Assembly: GCF_001695625.1 (NCBI RefSeq)
Contig: NZ_MBPN01000055.1
Location: forward strand, 1 to 34,105
Length of the DNA stretch: 34,105 nt
Direction of reading: 5' to 3'
Source of the DNA: Pseudomonas defluvii
GTDB lineage: Bacteria; Pseudomonadota; Gammaproteobacteria; Pseudomonadales; Pseudomonadaceae
In this document: in pieces, positions 23,857 through 31,559 of the stretch
Position numbering within the stretch: position 1 is the stretch's first letter
Layout of the letters: every line of letters starts with the position of its first letter
Translations under genes and position numbers: made by a program
The notes under the pieces: model-generated
What the model saw: only the letters and a program-made list of their open reading frames with translations
Told to the model about the DNA's origin: nothing
Databases searched by the model: none

Positions 23857-25002
23857 TCAGGACACCCCTACTCTGGCTACCTTCCACAGTTGCACCACGT
23901 CCGCAGCTCGATGACGTAGCAGCATCGCTGCGTCAGCGCACGCGGACTCCAGAGTCATTGGGCCAGAAGTGATGGAGAAGGCTGCAACAATTCCAATGTT
24001 GCGCAGCCGCTGATACCCGGCTCCCAACGTGCCGGCGATCGCTACAGTCGGAACTCCTGCAGCAGCTGCGATAGCAGCTACCCCAGCAGGGGTTTTCCCA
24101 TATAGCGTTTGCTCGTCCAGCTTGCCTTCGCCCGTGATCACCAAGTCAGCTCCTTGAACTGCCAGGCTCAGCCCAGACAGATCTGCGATCAGCTGAACGC
24201 CGGGCCTGAATTCTGCCTGGAGAAATGCCTTTGCAGCGAAGCCTATACCTCCAGCAGCGCCAGCCCCGGGGAAGTCACGAACGTCTTCCTGGAGCTGCTC
24301 TGCCACGATGTCGGCATACGCGGCCAATGCTTCATCCAGAGCCAGGACCTGATCAGGTGATGCACCTTTCTGTGGGCCGAAAACGTGAGAGGCCCCTTTC
24401 GGCCCGGTGAGTGGGTTGTCGACATCACAGGCAACATCAATCCGGACTTTATGTAGCCTTTCATCCAAACTACTGAGGTCAATCCGCCGAAGGGCATTGA
24501 GCGCCAGTCCACCCTCCTTGAGCTCATCGCCGGCAGAGTCCAGAAACTTGGCACCAAGCGCTCGGAGCATTCCGGTACCGCCATCATTGGTCGCGCTACC
24601 ACCGAACCCCATGATGATCCGTTGCGCGCCGGCGTTCAGAGCCTGCAGGACCAGTTGACCTGTGCCGAAGGTGGATGCGAGCGTCACGTCGCGGGCGGCG
24701 GGCGCGACCAGGTGGATGCCACTGGCAGCCGCCATTTCGATCACCGCCGTGCGGGATTCGCTCAACCACCCCCAGGCTGCCTGGACCTCTGCTCCAAGTG
24801 GTCCACGGACGCGGCTGAACCGGCGTTCACCCCTGGTGGCAGCCAGGACCGCGTCGACGGTGCCCTCCCCTCCGTCTGCCATCGGCACGCATACGATTTC
24901 AGCGTCAGGAGCCGAATCTCGTACTCCCAGGGCAATGGCTTCCGCCACGAGCTCTGCTGACAGGCTTTCTTTAAACGAATCCGGTGCGATCACGACTTTC
25001 AT
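23857..25002 (-). CDS. Glycerate 2-kinase, GarK/GlxK family
   Basis: 381 residues, full length for the family. Conserved segments are present: MKVVIAPDSFKESLSA at the start, MADGGEGTVDA, GFGGSATNDGGTGMLRALG, CDVDNPLTGPKGAS, and VITGEGKLDEQTLYGKTP near the end. The enzyme phosphorylates glycerate with ATP to 2-phosphoglycerate, the last step of glucarate/galactarate or glyoxylate use. It follows, on the same strand, a CdaR-type regulator, the usual chromosomal pairing, so the two were probably captured together. Confidence 0.95.
   Translation of the reverse strand: MKVVIAPDSFKESLSAELVAEAIALGVRDSAPDAEIVCVPMADGGEGTVDAVLAATRGERRFSRVRGPLGAEVQAAWGWLSESRTAVIEMAAASGIHLVAPAARDVTLASTFGTGQLVLQALNAGAQRIIMGFGGSATNDGGTGMLRALGAKFLDSAGDELKEGGLALNALRRIDLSSLDERLHKVRIDVACDVDNPLTGPKGASHVFGPQKGASPDQVLALDEALAAYADIVAEQLQEDVRDFPGAGAAGGIGFAAKAFLQAEFRPGVQLIADLSGLSLAVQGADLVITGEGKLDEQTLYGKTPAGVAAIAAAAGVPTVAIAGTLGAGYQRLRNIGIVAAFSITSGPMTLESACADAAMLLRHRAADVVQLWKVARVGVS
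24559..24576 (+). repeat. Partial iteron-like match in the glycerate kinase gene
   Basis: CGCTCGGAGCATTCCGGT differs from the consensus at one base of the first half. It falls on the conserved protein motif GTGMLRALG, so a chance match is likely. Confidence 0.25.
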
Positions 25003-25126
25003 GCAGTTCCCCTCGGGCCAAGCTGTTGTGTGAGGGGATTGTTCCTGCTTCAGGTGCGCGGCAGGTAGGTGGGAATCACAGACTTTATGACGGTCTTTTG
25101 TGCAATTTCACAAGGCCCACGAAGCC

Positions 25127-26212
25127 CTACTCCGCAGCCAGGATCATAGCCAGATAGAGTTCAGTGATGCCCTTGGGGCATGCGAGGTCGAATCCGGTGA
25201 TATCGGCGATTCTCTCCAGTCTGTAACGAAGGCTGTTCCGATGGATATTCAGTGCCTCTGCACAGGCTTGGCCATCACTTCCGTGCTCCACCCAGCACTT
25301 CAATGTCTTACGTAGCTGGCCATTACCATCCTCTTGCTGCAGGGAGAGGTAAGGCTCAGCCAGCTGCCGAAATCCATCCTCGGAACGATGGCGCCACACT
25401 GCGACCGGAATTCTGTGAGCGGCCAGATCAAGCCACTGGATATCTGGGATCTTCGCTTGGGCGTAGGCTATCAAGTCAGATAGCTGCTCAACCTCAGAGC
25501 GCAGAGATCCGGTTTCGATGTTTGGGGTGCCGATCGCCACCCTGCTGAGTGAAATGCCGGCGCGAGTTACCCGCTCACGAAAATCCGGTGGAACGGTGCG
25601 AGGTGGGCACCAGACCAGGCCTGATGCATGCAACGGAACGCACCAGGCGTCGGCTACCTGGTGCTGAATCCATCTGGTGACCTGCTCAATGTCGGATGGG
25701 TTGGTCACCTCGAGGAGGATTGCCGTCCGACGAAGATCAGGTTTCAGACCCAATCGCTGGGCCTCAACGATGGCACGTTGAGCAGACTGGCCGGAAAGGA
25801 GGATGGCAGACAGAACATCTTCAGTCCGTTTCTGGAGCCAAACCTGGTGCTGCTGGTCGTTGCGCTGGGCCACCAACATTTCAGCGGTCATTCGTACCAT
25901 CTCAGCGAACGTGCGGACCTCCTCGGGCTCGCCGGACACGCCGATGACGCCGATCAGCTGGCCATCCAGGCACAGTGGAAGGTTCACCCCTTCCTGAACG
26001 CCTCTGAGAGCGCTAGCAGCTGCGCTGTCGATTTCCACAGCCCTATTGTTGGCGAGGACCAGTTGAGCCCCTTCGTGGCGGGTATAGAGGCGCTCAGCCT
26101 CCCCTGTCCCAATGATCAAGCCCTGGCTGTCCATCACATTCACGTTGCGCGGAAGGATGGCCATCGCTCGGTCGGCGATTTCCTGGGCGAGGGAGTGGTC
26201 AAGATCGAACAT
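25127..26212 (-). CDS. cdaR: CdaR/SdaR-type carbohydrate diacid regulator
   Basis: 361 residues from the ATG at 26212, where the protein begins MFDLDHSLAQEIADRAMAILPRN, as in known CdaR proteins; a longer open frame to 26329 is less likely. The N-terminal half is the sugar-diacid-binding domain (NVMDSQGLIIGTGEAERL...RHEGAQLVLANNRAVEID), and the C-terminus has the PucR-type helix-turn-helix (NIHRNSLRYRLERIADITGFDL). It would activate the adjoining glycerate kinase gene in response to glycerate or sugar diacids. Two iteron matches lie in its coding sequence, one on each strand. Its first 58 bases are duplicated at 29117. Confidence 0.93.
   Translation of the reverse strand: MFDLDHSLAQEIADRAMAILPRNVNVMDSQGLIIGTGEAERLYTRHEGAQLVLANNRAVEIDSAAASALRGVQEGVNLPLCLDGQLIGVIGVSGEPEEVRTFAEMVRMTAEMLVAQRNDQQHQVWLQKRTEDVLSAILLSGQSAQRAIVEAQRLGLKPDLRRTAILLEVTNPSDIEQVTRWIQHQVADAWCVPLHASGLVWCPPRTVPPDFRERVTRAGISLSRVAIGTPNIETGSLRSEVEQLSDLIAYAQAKIPDIQWLDLAAHRIPVAVWRHRSEDGFRQLAEPYLSLQQEDGNGQLRKTLKCWVEHGSDGQACAEALNIHRNSLRYRLERIADITGFDLACPKGITELYLAMILAAE
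25404..25421 (-). repeat. Iteron-like site inside cdaR
   Basis: ACCGGAATTCTGTGAGCG on the plus strand is a full match to the reversed consensus. In cdaR it encodes AHRIPVA, the same peptide as the site at 4001 in an unrelated gene. Confidence 0.55.
25572..25589 (+). repeat. Second iteron-like site inside cdaR
   Basis: CGCTCACGAAAATCCGGT matches the AATCCGG variant of the consensus. It lies 168 bp from the other cdaR copy and in opposite orientation. Confidence 0.55.
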
Positions 26213-26344
26213 TGCCGGAGGCCTGTGTTTTATTTCAGGCCAGTGTATCGAGGCCGGCGGTTGCCACCAGCTTTTCGGAAAATCATTGCTCGGGGCCCAG
26301 AATCCCTGAGGAAGTCGCAATAGTTCCACCGCGGCTGATGGGAG

Positions 26345-26362
26345 CGCTCATAAAATTCCGGT
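26345..26362 (+). repeat. Iteron-like site in direct repeat copy 1
   Basis: CGCTCATAAAATTCCGGT, a full match, intergenic upstream of cdaR. Confidence 0.6.
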
Positions 26363-26424
26363 CCACTCTCCTGAACCGCCTGAAACCCACCTCGTCCGCT
26401 TTTCAGCCCTGCTTCCCGCGTCGC

Positions 26425-26586
26425 TCAATAAAACCGCGTCGGCCGGAGATCACCAACAGTCATCCAATGCGTTGGGGCGTAGCCTTGGGATATCGCCATT
26501 CGCCGGGCCTAGCGCGGGGTCACAGCGTTATCGAGGTCGACATGCTCGATCCCTGCTTCCACCCTGATCCGGAGGTAGAAGGCTTT
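26425..26586 (-). pseudogene. Remnant of the 82-aa small gene
   Basis: The frame corresponds to the C-terminal two thirds of the protein encoded at 29380-29628. An in-frame TAG at 26509-26511 replaces the GAG codon of the other copy, and the N-terminal coding part is absent where the repeat ends. The gene is therefore broken here. From 26587 to about 27041 nothing convincing is seen beyond a 19-codon frame at 26799-26858. Confidence 0.75.
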
Positions 26587-27041
26587 TCCGTGAACACCGC
26601 GCCGGGCCTGCTGATATGCTGTTCAGGAAGCCTACCCACTCTCTCAGGATCGACCTCGATCCCCAGCCAATCCTGACAGAGAGCCCCGCACGGGCCGAGC
26701 TGCATCCTTTCGCCCTGGTAAATTCCGTCATCTGATCTGCGTTGCATCCGTCACCGGGCGCATGCCCGAGCGGTTGCAAGCTGCTGGAGTGTGGGAAAAT
26801 GTCGGAACTGAGTTGGGATTTCTACTATGGCCGTTATCCTATGAGCATATTTCGCTGAGCCACCTGGTGGCACGCTGATTTAGGCCAGATCATGGCCTTG
26901 CGTTTCCGGCTACCCGTGATACTTATGACCCCATAACGAGTATCGAGGAATACGACCAGGAACGCCCAAGCCCAGCCGCCGTGCTGGGCAGCGGCAGTAG
27001 AAGGGGGCGATTTCTGCGCCCACGATCGAACAGGGCAACAG

Positions 27042-27224
27042 ATGATTTTGGAAGACAAGCTCCTGGCCGTGGCTCTTGCTGGCTTTGCTCTTTGTGGAGC
27101 GGGATATTTCTATGGGAGGAACAACGTGGCTTTCTACCTGATTCTCTCAGTGACAATGATCTGCCTGTTTTTCCTCGGGGTTTTTGATGGAACTGGCGAC
27201 CTCATCTGCGGGATGAAATGCTAG
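27042..27224 (+). CDS. Tiny membrane protein, 60 aa
   Basis: Two hydrophobic helices (LLAVALAGFALCGAGYFYG and FYLILSVTMICLFFLGVF) in 60 residues. The family is unknown. It is the first of a run of small plus-strand genes lying between the two direct repeats. The ribosome-binding site is weak. Confidence 0.5.
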   Translation: MILEDKLLAVALAGFALCGAGYFYGRNNVAFYLILSVTMICLFFLGVFDGTGDLICGMKC

Positions 27225-27354
27225 AGCGACCCCACGGCTTCAAATGACACGGAAAACGGGCTGATGGCACGCGCCGGCCACTCCCAAGATGGCCTTGGGT
27301 TCCAGACAATCTGTGAGAGCCTGAGCCCAGAACGAATACCGAGGAAAACAGGCT

Positions 27355-27534
27355 ATGGCGATTAAAGCGGAATCGACGTATCGATTCGTCAAGAGCGGCA
27401 ACCTTGTACGAGCAGTATGTGCCACCACCTATGGCGGTCGCGGCAATTGGCTTGTGGTTCGGATCGATTCCGGCAAGGAAATGATTGTCCCTGGCCGGGC
27501 TCTGATTGACCCGAACCACCCAGACTGGTCGTAG
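27355..27534 (+). CDS. Tiny soluble protein, 59 aa
   Basis: Begins MAIKAESTYRFVKSGN and ends DPNHPDWS. It has a beta-rich look (LVVRIDSGKEMIVPGRAL), suggesting a small barrel. GAGGAAAA lies 8-15 bases before the start. The family is not recognised. Confidence 0.55.
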   Translation: MAIKAESTYRFVKSGNLVRAVCATTYGGRGNWLVVRIDSGKEMIVPGRALIDPNHPDWS

Positions 27535-27631
27535 ATAGGTAAACACCCGGCAATTCCCAAGCCCAGCTTTTGGGCCGAGGAGGCAGTAGGAGAAGTCGCG
27601 ATTCCCGCGCGCATAGCCAAAGGATTTTCTA

Positions 27632-27832
27632 GTGAAACAACACGACGTTATTGCAATCAGCTTCGCCGCAGCGGTGTTCTGTACTGCGGTTGGGATTGGT
27701 CTTGTAGCTCAAAATTCGAGCGCAGTGAATTTAGGGGCCGGTTTGGTTGCTATCACTGGTGGCGCGTTAAATGCCTTCTATTTCATGAGGGGGGTTCTGC
27801 ATCGCCTTCGGCCGTCCACCAGCTCAAGCTGA
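27632..27832 (+). CDS. Tiny membrane protein, 66 aa
   Basis: GTG start after AAAGGA. Two hydrophobic helices (ISFAAAVFCTAVGIGLVA and LGAGLVAITGGALNAFYF) and a basic tail. The family is unknown. A 17-codon frame (27847-27900) with a GGAAAACG leader follows it. Confidence 0.55.
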   Translation: MKQHDVIAISFAAAVFCTAVGIGLVAQNSSAVNLGAGLVAITGGALNAFYFMRGVLHRLRPSTSSS

Positions 27833-27916
27833 TCACGGAAAACGCTATGGCTTTGACACCTGCACAGCAGGCTCATGTTGACGATGCCCACGCTGCATGA
27901 ACCGTAGAGGCTTGGA

Positions 27917-28300
27917 ATGAACACTGACAAGATAGATCGGCATTTCCGCTTGGTGGCAATACCTGTGTTTACCTTGCTCGTGATGGCAACAGTGCTGGGG
28001 TATTTCGCCTTCGTGGCCGATGCATCGTTACAAGGGGCAGTGCCTTTGGCCAAATGGCCTTTTCTCGCAAAAGCAATGCACTACTTCGCACCTTGGTTAG
28101 CTGTCGCTTCAGCGTTTTGCGCTGGCGGGCTGTGCGCTAACTCACTAGGTGAGAAGGCATTCAACCTCCTCACCGGTCGCTGCGGTGTGCTCGCCGTATT
28201 GGTAGCGGGGTTATTCACGATAGTGTGGTTCTGGGGGGCGTCATTTTCAATTGTTGACGTTCTCCTAGCTCATGACCTAGGTAAACCCGATGAAACGTGA
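27917..28300 (+). CDS. Small membrane protein, 127 aa
   Basis: Three hydrophobic helices: VAIPVFTLLVMATVLGYFAFV, APWLAVASAFCAGGLCA and VLAVLVAGLFTIVWFWGASF. The start follows GAGGCTTGGA. The end overlaps the next gene by 11 bases, which suggests coupling. The family is unknown. Confidence 0.6.
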   Translation: MNTDKIDRHFRLVAIPVFTLLVMATVLGYFAFVADASLQGAVPLAKWPFLAKAMHYFAPWLAVASAFCAGGLCANSLGEKAFNLLTGRCGVLAVLVAGLFTIVWFWGASFSIVDVLLAHDLGKPDET

Positions 28301-28487
28301 CCTGCTTGCCTCTGTAGGGGCGAATGCCAGCCCCCTGGAGCTTGCTGCCAAACAGGTGCTCCGTGAAGCGCTGGATCGTGTGGAGTTGCACCCATGTGAC
28401 GAAGGTGATGATGCCGTCGCTGCCAGGCAGCTCTCGCCTGAAATGCAGGCTTTGCTCCAGGCCCTCATTGGACATAACGAAGTTTGA
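28290..28487 (+). CDS. Small soluble protein, 65 aa
   Basis: A helical protein (SPLELAAKQVLREALDRVEL... LSPEMQALLQALIGHNEV) of unknown family, overlapping the membrane-protein gene before it and followed four bases later by the next start. Confidence 0.55.
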   Translation: MKRDLLASVGANASPLELAAKQVLREALDRVELHPCDEGDDAVAARQLSPEMQALLQALIGHNEV

Positions 28488-28491
28488 ACCT

Positions 28492-28728
28492 ATGAAGACA
28501 GACATTCGAATAGCTGCCGTTAGAATGATCCTTCTAGCGCTGGATGAAGTGCAGAACCGCAAAGGTCTGCTGCCTCCCGGTGATCCTGAAGCTTATGAAG
28601 ACGCGCCTAAGACTTTCCTCGATCTGGTGAAGCAGTATGCCGGCAAGCACGTACCAGAGTCGGAGCTGGTTGTCGCGATTGATGCGATAGCGCCGCTGTT
28701 CCCCACCTATCAGTTCATCTGGAAGTAA
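28492..28728 (+). CDS. Small soluble protein, 78 aa
   Basis: Begins MKTDIRIAAVRMILLALDEVQNRKG; helical, family unknown. The 28492 start is the first ATG after the upstream stop; an upstream extension in the same frame would overlap the neighbour. It is closely packed with genes on both sides, so one transcript is likely. Confidence 0.55.
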   Translation: MKTDIRIAAVRMILLALDEVQNRKGLLPPGDPEAYEDAPKTFLDLVKQYAGKHVPESELVVAIDAIAPLFPTYQFIWK

Positions 28729-28741
28729 TCGGAAAACGCCC

Positions 28742-28924
28742 ATGAACACCGACCTTACGAGCATTGCTCAAATCGCCGCGAATCGCTGGAACGCTGAGGC
28801 TGATGAGTTCAATCAGTGGGATGCTTTGGGCCAGGATGAAAAAGATGAACTTATCGCTGCTGAGCAAGAGCTCTTGGTCGGGCCCTCGCTGGCAGTAAAG
28901 CCACCATTTGCAGCGACTGAATAG
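28742..28924 (+). CDS. Tiny acidic protein, 60 aa
   Basis: Starts MNTDLTSIAQIAANRWNAEAD and is rich in Asp and Glu. A GGAAAACG leader lies directly between the previous stop and its ATG. It is the last gene of the cluster. The family is unknown. Confidence 0.5.
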   Translation: MNTDLTSIAQIAANRWNAEADEFNQWDALGQDEKDELIAAEQELLVGPSLAVKPPFAATE

Positions 28925-28982
28925 CAGGCCAACCGCATCGAAGGGCAGTTCGACACGCGGAAGGACCGGTTGCTTCCTGCCG

Positions 28983-29075
28983 GATGGCGCGTCGCAGTGC
29001 ACCCAGTTCTTTCGGTGCAATCAGGCGGTACTTTGCGACCAGGCCACGAAGCTGGTTGGCCTTTGCAGGGCGTTG
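28983..29075 (-). pseudogene. Fragment of an IS110-family transposase
   Basis: On the minus strand a short frame reads AKANQLRGLVAKYRLIAPKE followed by LGALRRAI. This resembles the central part of IS110-family transposases, where R..ANQ(I/L)RGLLAE(Y/F)G is typical. No start or catalytic DEDD part remains. It sits just before copy 2 of the direct repeat and marks an old insertion. Confidence 0.55.
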
Positions 29076-29116
29076 CTAAATCAACCCTATTCGAATGCGA
29101 TGTGCCGTGCGCGGAG

Positions 29117-29174
29117 GGATGGCCATCGCTCGGTCGGCGAATTCCTGGGCTAGGGAGTGGTCAAGATCGAACAT
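29117..29174 (-). pseudogene. 5' fragment of cdaR
   Basis: Nineteen codons (MFDLDHSLAQEFADRAMAI) nearly identical to the start of the intact CdaR at 26212; the match ends abruptly at 29117. It is the edge of the duplicated segment, not a functional gene. Confidence 0.8.
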
Positions 29175-29303
29175 TGCCGGAGGCCTGTGTTTTATTTCAG
29201 GCCAGTGTACCGAGGCCGGCGGTTGCCACAGCATTTCCGAAAATCATTGCTTGGGGCCCAGAAACCCTGGGAGTCGCAATAGTTCCACCTCGGCTGATGG
29301 GAG

Positions 29304-29321
29304 CGCTCATGAAATTCCGGT
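29304..29321 (+). repeat. Iteron-like site in direct repeat copy 2
   Basis: CGCTCATGAAATTCCGGT, a full match. It differs from the copy at 26345 by one base in the variable part. Confidence 0.6.
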
Positions 29322-29379
29322 CCACTCTCTTGAACCGTCTGCCCCCTCTGCCGCTCCTCTGCCCTGTTTCCCAGGATGC

Positions 29380-29628
29380 TTAATAAAATCGCGTCGGCCT
29401 GAGATCACCAACAGTCATCCAATGCGTTGGGGCATAGCCTTGGGATATCGCCATTCGCCGGGCCTCGCGCGGGGTCACAGCGTTATCGAGGTCGACATGC
29501 TCGATCCCTGCTTCCACCTTGATCCTGAGGTAGAAGGCTTTGCCGGGATGCCTTTTCGCTAAGTCCTTGTCCATCATGATGACTTGTTCCGGGAAGTCGT
29601 CCGGAGGTGTAGCGTCTATTGCGTTCAT
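29380..29628 (-). CDS. Hypothetical protein, 82 aa
   Basis: A small basic protein (KDLAKRHPGKAFYLRIKVEAG...TPREARRMAISQGYAPTHW) of unknown family. It lies 12 bases after the stop of the GNAT/coiled-coil gene on the same strand, so the two were probably one operon. A broken copy exists at 26425-26586. Confidence 0.65.
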   Translation of the reverse strand: MNAIDATPPDDFPEQVIMMDKDLAKRHPGKAFYLRIKVEAGIEHVDLDNAVTPREARRMAISQGYAPTHWMTVGDLRPTRFY

Positions 29629-29640
29629 ACGGTGACCTGA

Positions 29641-30618
29641 TTAGAGGTGGTTGGTCAGCGCGCCAGCACCCAAGGCAAACGCGGAAAGCGCTAAAGCTGC
29701 CCAGAGGAGCTTCATGAGGGCCGGGGCCAAGCTGATTGTCAGACTTCTTTGCAGCTGGGTGTCAGATTCCGCCCGGGCCTCCAACGAATCCCCGACGGAG
29801 GGCCGTGCAGGGTTCAGGGTTGTAACCCGATCTTCGATCTGGCTGTGCATCTTCTGGATTTCTTCAATCTGCCTACGCAGGCCTTGAGTTTCTTCTGCCT
29901 GCTTCTCCAGTAACTCGCGAATGAACGCTGCGTGTTGTTCTTCTTGCGAACACACCGTTCCTTCCAGTTGCTCAATCTTGGATTCGAGAGATGCGACCTC
30001 TTCAGCATGCGCGGTTTGAAGTTCGGAGGCATGCAGGTGGGCGCCTTCAACAATGCGCTGTGCGGCCTCGACGGCTTTCTCAGACTGGTTTTTCTCTCGT
30101 TGCCACCTCGCGGCCAACTCCACGAAACTGGGGAAGGACAAGAAACTGACTTTCTGTTGGTTCCACCAAGGGCGGAGGTCTTGGGCACGCCGCACCCCAA
30201 TCACCTTCTGTCCAGCAGCTGGTGAGACGTAGAACCCAACCCGAGTCAGGAATGTCTCGATCCGCGCGTCGTTAGCCCGTGCATCCTCTGGTTTGACCTT
30301 GCTCTGTGCCCCGATGGGAAGGTGTACCGCCTGGACCTGGTAGTTGCCACGCATCTCAGACTGCTGGATTAGTCGGATGAGTTGCGCCATGAGGTAGGAG
30401 CCAATGCCCAGCCCCGGCTGTCTGATCTCAATGCCTTCGGTGGGGCCAAATACGATCTGGCAGTCTTTGTGGTCGATGACACACCACACGGTGTTCTGAT
30501 CGAGGTGGTACTGGCAGTCCGGATCTGAATCATCCCCTACGAATCGAAACGAAACGCGGAAGAACTCTGCCCCTCTGTGCAGTGATCCTTGCTGCTTGGA
30601 GGTTACAAGCTGGATCAA
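29641..30618 (-). pseudogene. GNAT-like, coiled-coil, membrane-anchored protein cut by IS66
   Basis: The visible frame from TTG at 30618 gives 325 residues, but the same frame continues upstream without a stop to the IS66 end at 30744 with protein-like sequence (TTETRSRTTLISVGKQLHAS), so the real gene started further upstream and was probably interrupted. Domains: GNAT acetyltransferase-like (about 1-150, with GIEIRQPGLGIGSYLMAQLI resembling the acetyl-CoA-binding loop), a coiled coil (about 175-260) and a C-terminal membrane helix (LLWAALALSAFALGAGAL). A shortened protein may still be made. The substrate is unknown. Confidence 0.6.
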
Positions 30619-30843
30619 TGCTAAGCGTTCTGGCCCATCGCTCTGGCGAACAAGACAGGCGCGGTCCTGTCCGGTTTGAGGGGAGGCATGGAGTTGCTTG
30701 CCTACCGAGATGAGAGTGGTCCTGCTCCGAGTTTCCGTAGTCAGTAAGCGTCCGGCGAACTCACCTTCCGAACTCCAGCATTAAGGGCGATGGTGTCCGC
30801 GTATTTTTAAGCGGACGCGATCACCCTTATCGCCAGGATTTTC

Positions 30844-31164
30844 ATGCGCCAACGAAGCTCTTATCCGAAACCATTCAAAGCTCAGGTCGTTCAGGAATGC
30901 CTGCAACCTGGCGCGACGGTGTCCAGTGTCGCCATCAGCCACGGCATCAATGCCAACGTCATCCGCAAATGGATGCCGCTCTATCGAGATCAGCCCGCAG
31001 CGACCTCACTGCCGGCCTTCGTCCCGCTAAAAGCCGCACCTAAACGGCCAGTCGAAATGTCAGTGATCATCGAATTGCCCATGGCCGGGCAAGTGATCAC
31101 GGTGAAATGGCCAACCTCAGATCCCGAGGGATGCGCGCAATTTATCCGGGCTGTCGCTCAATGA
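30844..31164 (+). CDS. tnpA: IS66 first-ORF protein
   Basis: 106 residues, a small protein with a helix-turn-helix of the transposase type (YPKPFKAQVVQECLQPGATVSSVAISHGINANVIRKWM), the accessory ORF1 of IS66 elements that probably binds DNA. Its stop overlaps the next start (ATGA). Confidence 0.9.
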   Translation: MRQRSSYPKPFKAQVVQECLQPGATVSSVAISHGINANVIRKWMPLYRDQPAATSLPAFVPLKAAPKRPVEMSVIIELPMAGQVITVKWPTSDPEGCAQFIRAVAQ

Positions 31165-31496
31165 TCCGCATTGATGCGATCTGGCTGGCCACCGAGCCGA
31201 TGGACATGCGCGCCGGTACCGAAACCGCATTAGCCCGGGTGATCGCGGTGTTTGGTGCGGCGAAGCCGCACTGCGCTTATCTGTTCGCCAATCGTCGGGC
31301 TAACCGGATGAAAGTGCTAGTGCACGATGGCGTCGGCGTCTGGCTTGCAGCGCGTCGACTGAACCAAGGCAAGTTCCACTGGCCCGGTATTCGCAATGGC
31401 TGCGAGGTCGAACTCGATAACGACCAACTTCAGGCGTTAGTTCTGGGCCTGCCGTGGCAGCGTGTTGGCGCCGGCGGTGTGATTAGCATGCTGTAA
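31161..31496 (+). CDS. tnpB: IS66 second-ORF protein (TnpB)
   Basis: 111 residues. The start at 31161 gives MIRIDAIWLATEPMDMRAG, the normal IS66 Orf2 beginning; HCAYLFANRRANRMKVLVHDG and WPGIRNGCEVELDNDQLQALVLGLPW follow. It is required for transposition in this family, with no known enzyme activity. Translationally coupled to the first ORF. Confidence 0.93.
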   Translation: MIRIDAIWLATEPMDMRAGTETALARVIAVFGAAKPHCAYLFANRRANRMKVLVHDGVGVWLAARRLNQGKFHWPGIRNGCEVELDNDQLQALVLGLPWQRVGAGGVISML

Positions 31497-31559
31497 ACGC
31501 CGGCCATTTGGCCGGTCTACTTGTCGTCGCCCTGCGCCTGCTCTGGCACAATCGGCGGC

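Larger units (their letters stand above)
26155..26586. repeat. Direct repeat, copy 1 (about 430 bp)
   Basis: This segment, from codon 19 of cdaR outward, is closely similar to 29117-29541, with scattered substitutions and a short replaced stretch in the middle. It includes the cdaR start, an iteron-like site and a remnant of a small gene. Copy 1 holds the intact cdaR start, copy 2 the intact small gene. Confidence 0.85.
29117..29541. repeat. Direct repeat, copy 2 (about 430 bp)
   Basis: Copy of 26155-26586. It carries a truncated cdaR start, an iteron-like site and the intact C-terminal part of the 82-residue gene. The two copies bracket 2.5 kb of small genes. Confidence 0.85.

Noticed and set aside
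28715..29020. A 101-codon minus-strand frame opposite the last small gene
   Set aside because: It overlaps a better-supported plus-strand gene and has no ribosome-binding site; only the IS110-like part in another frame is meaningful.
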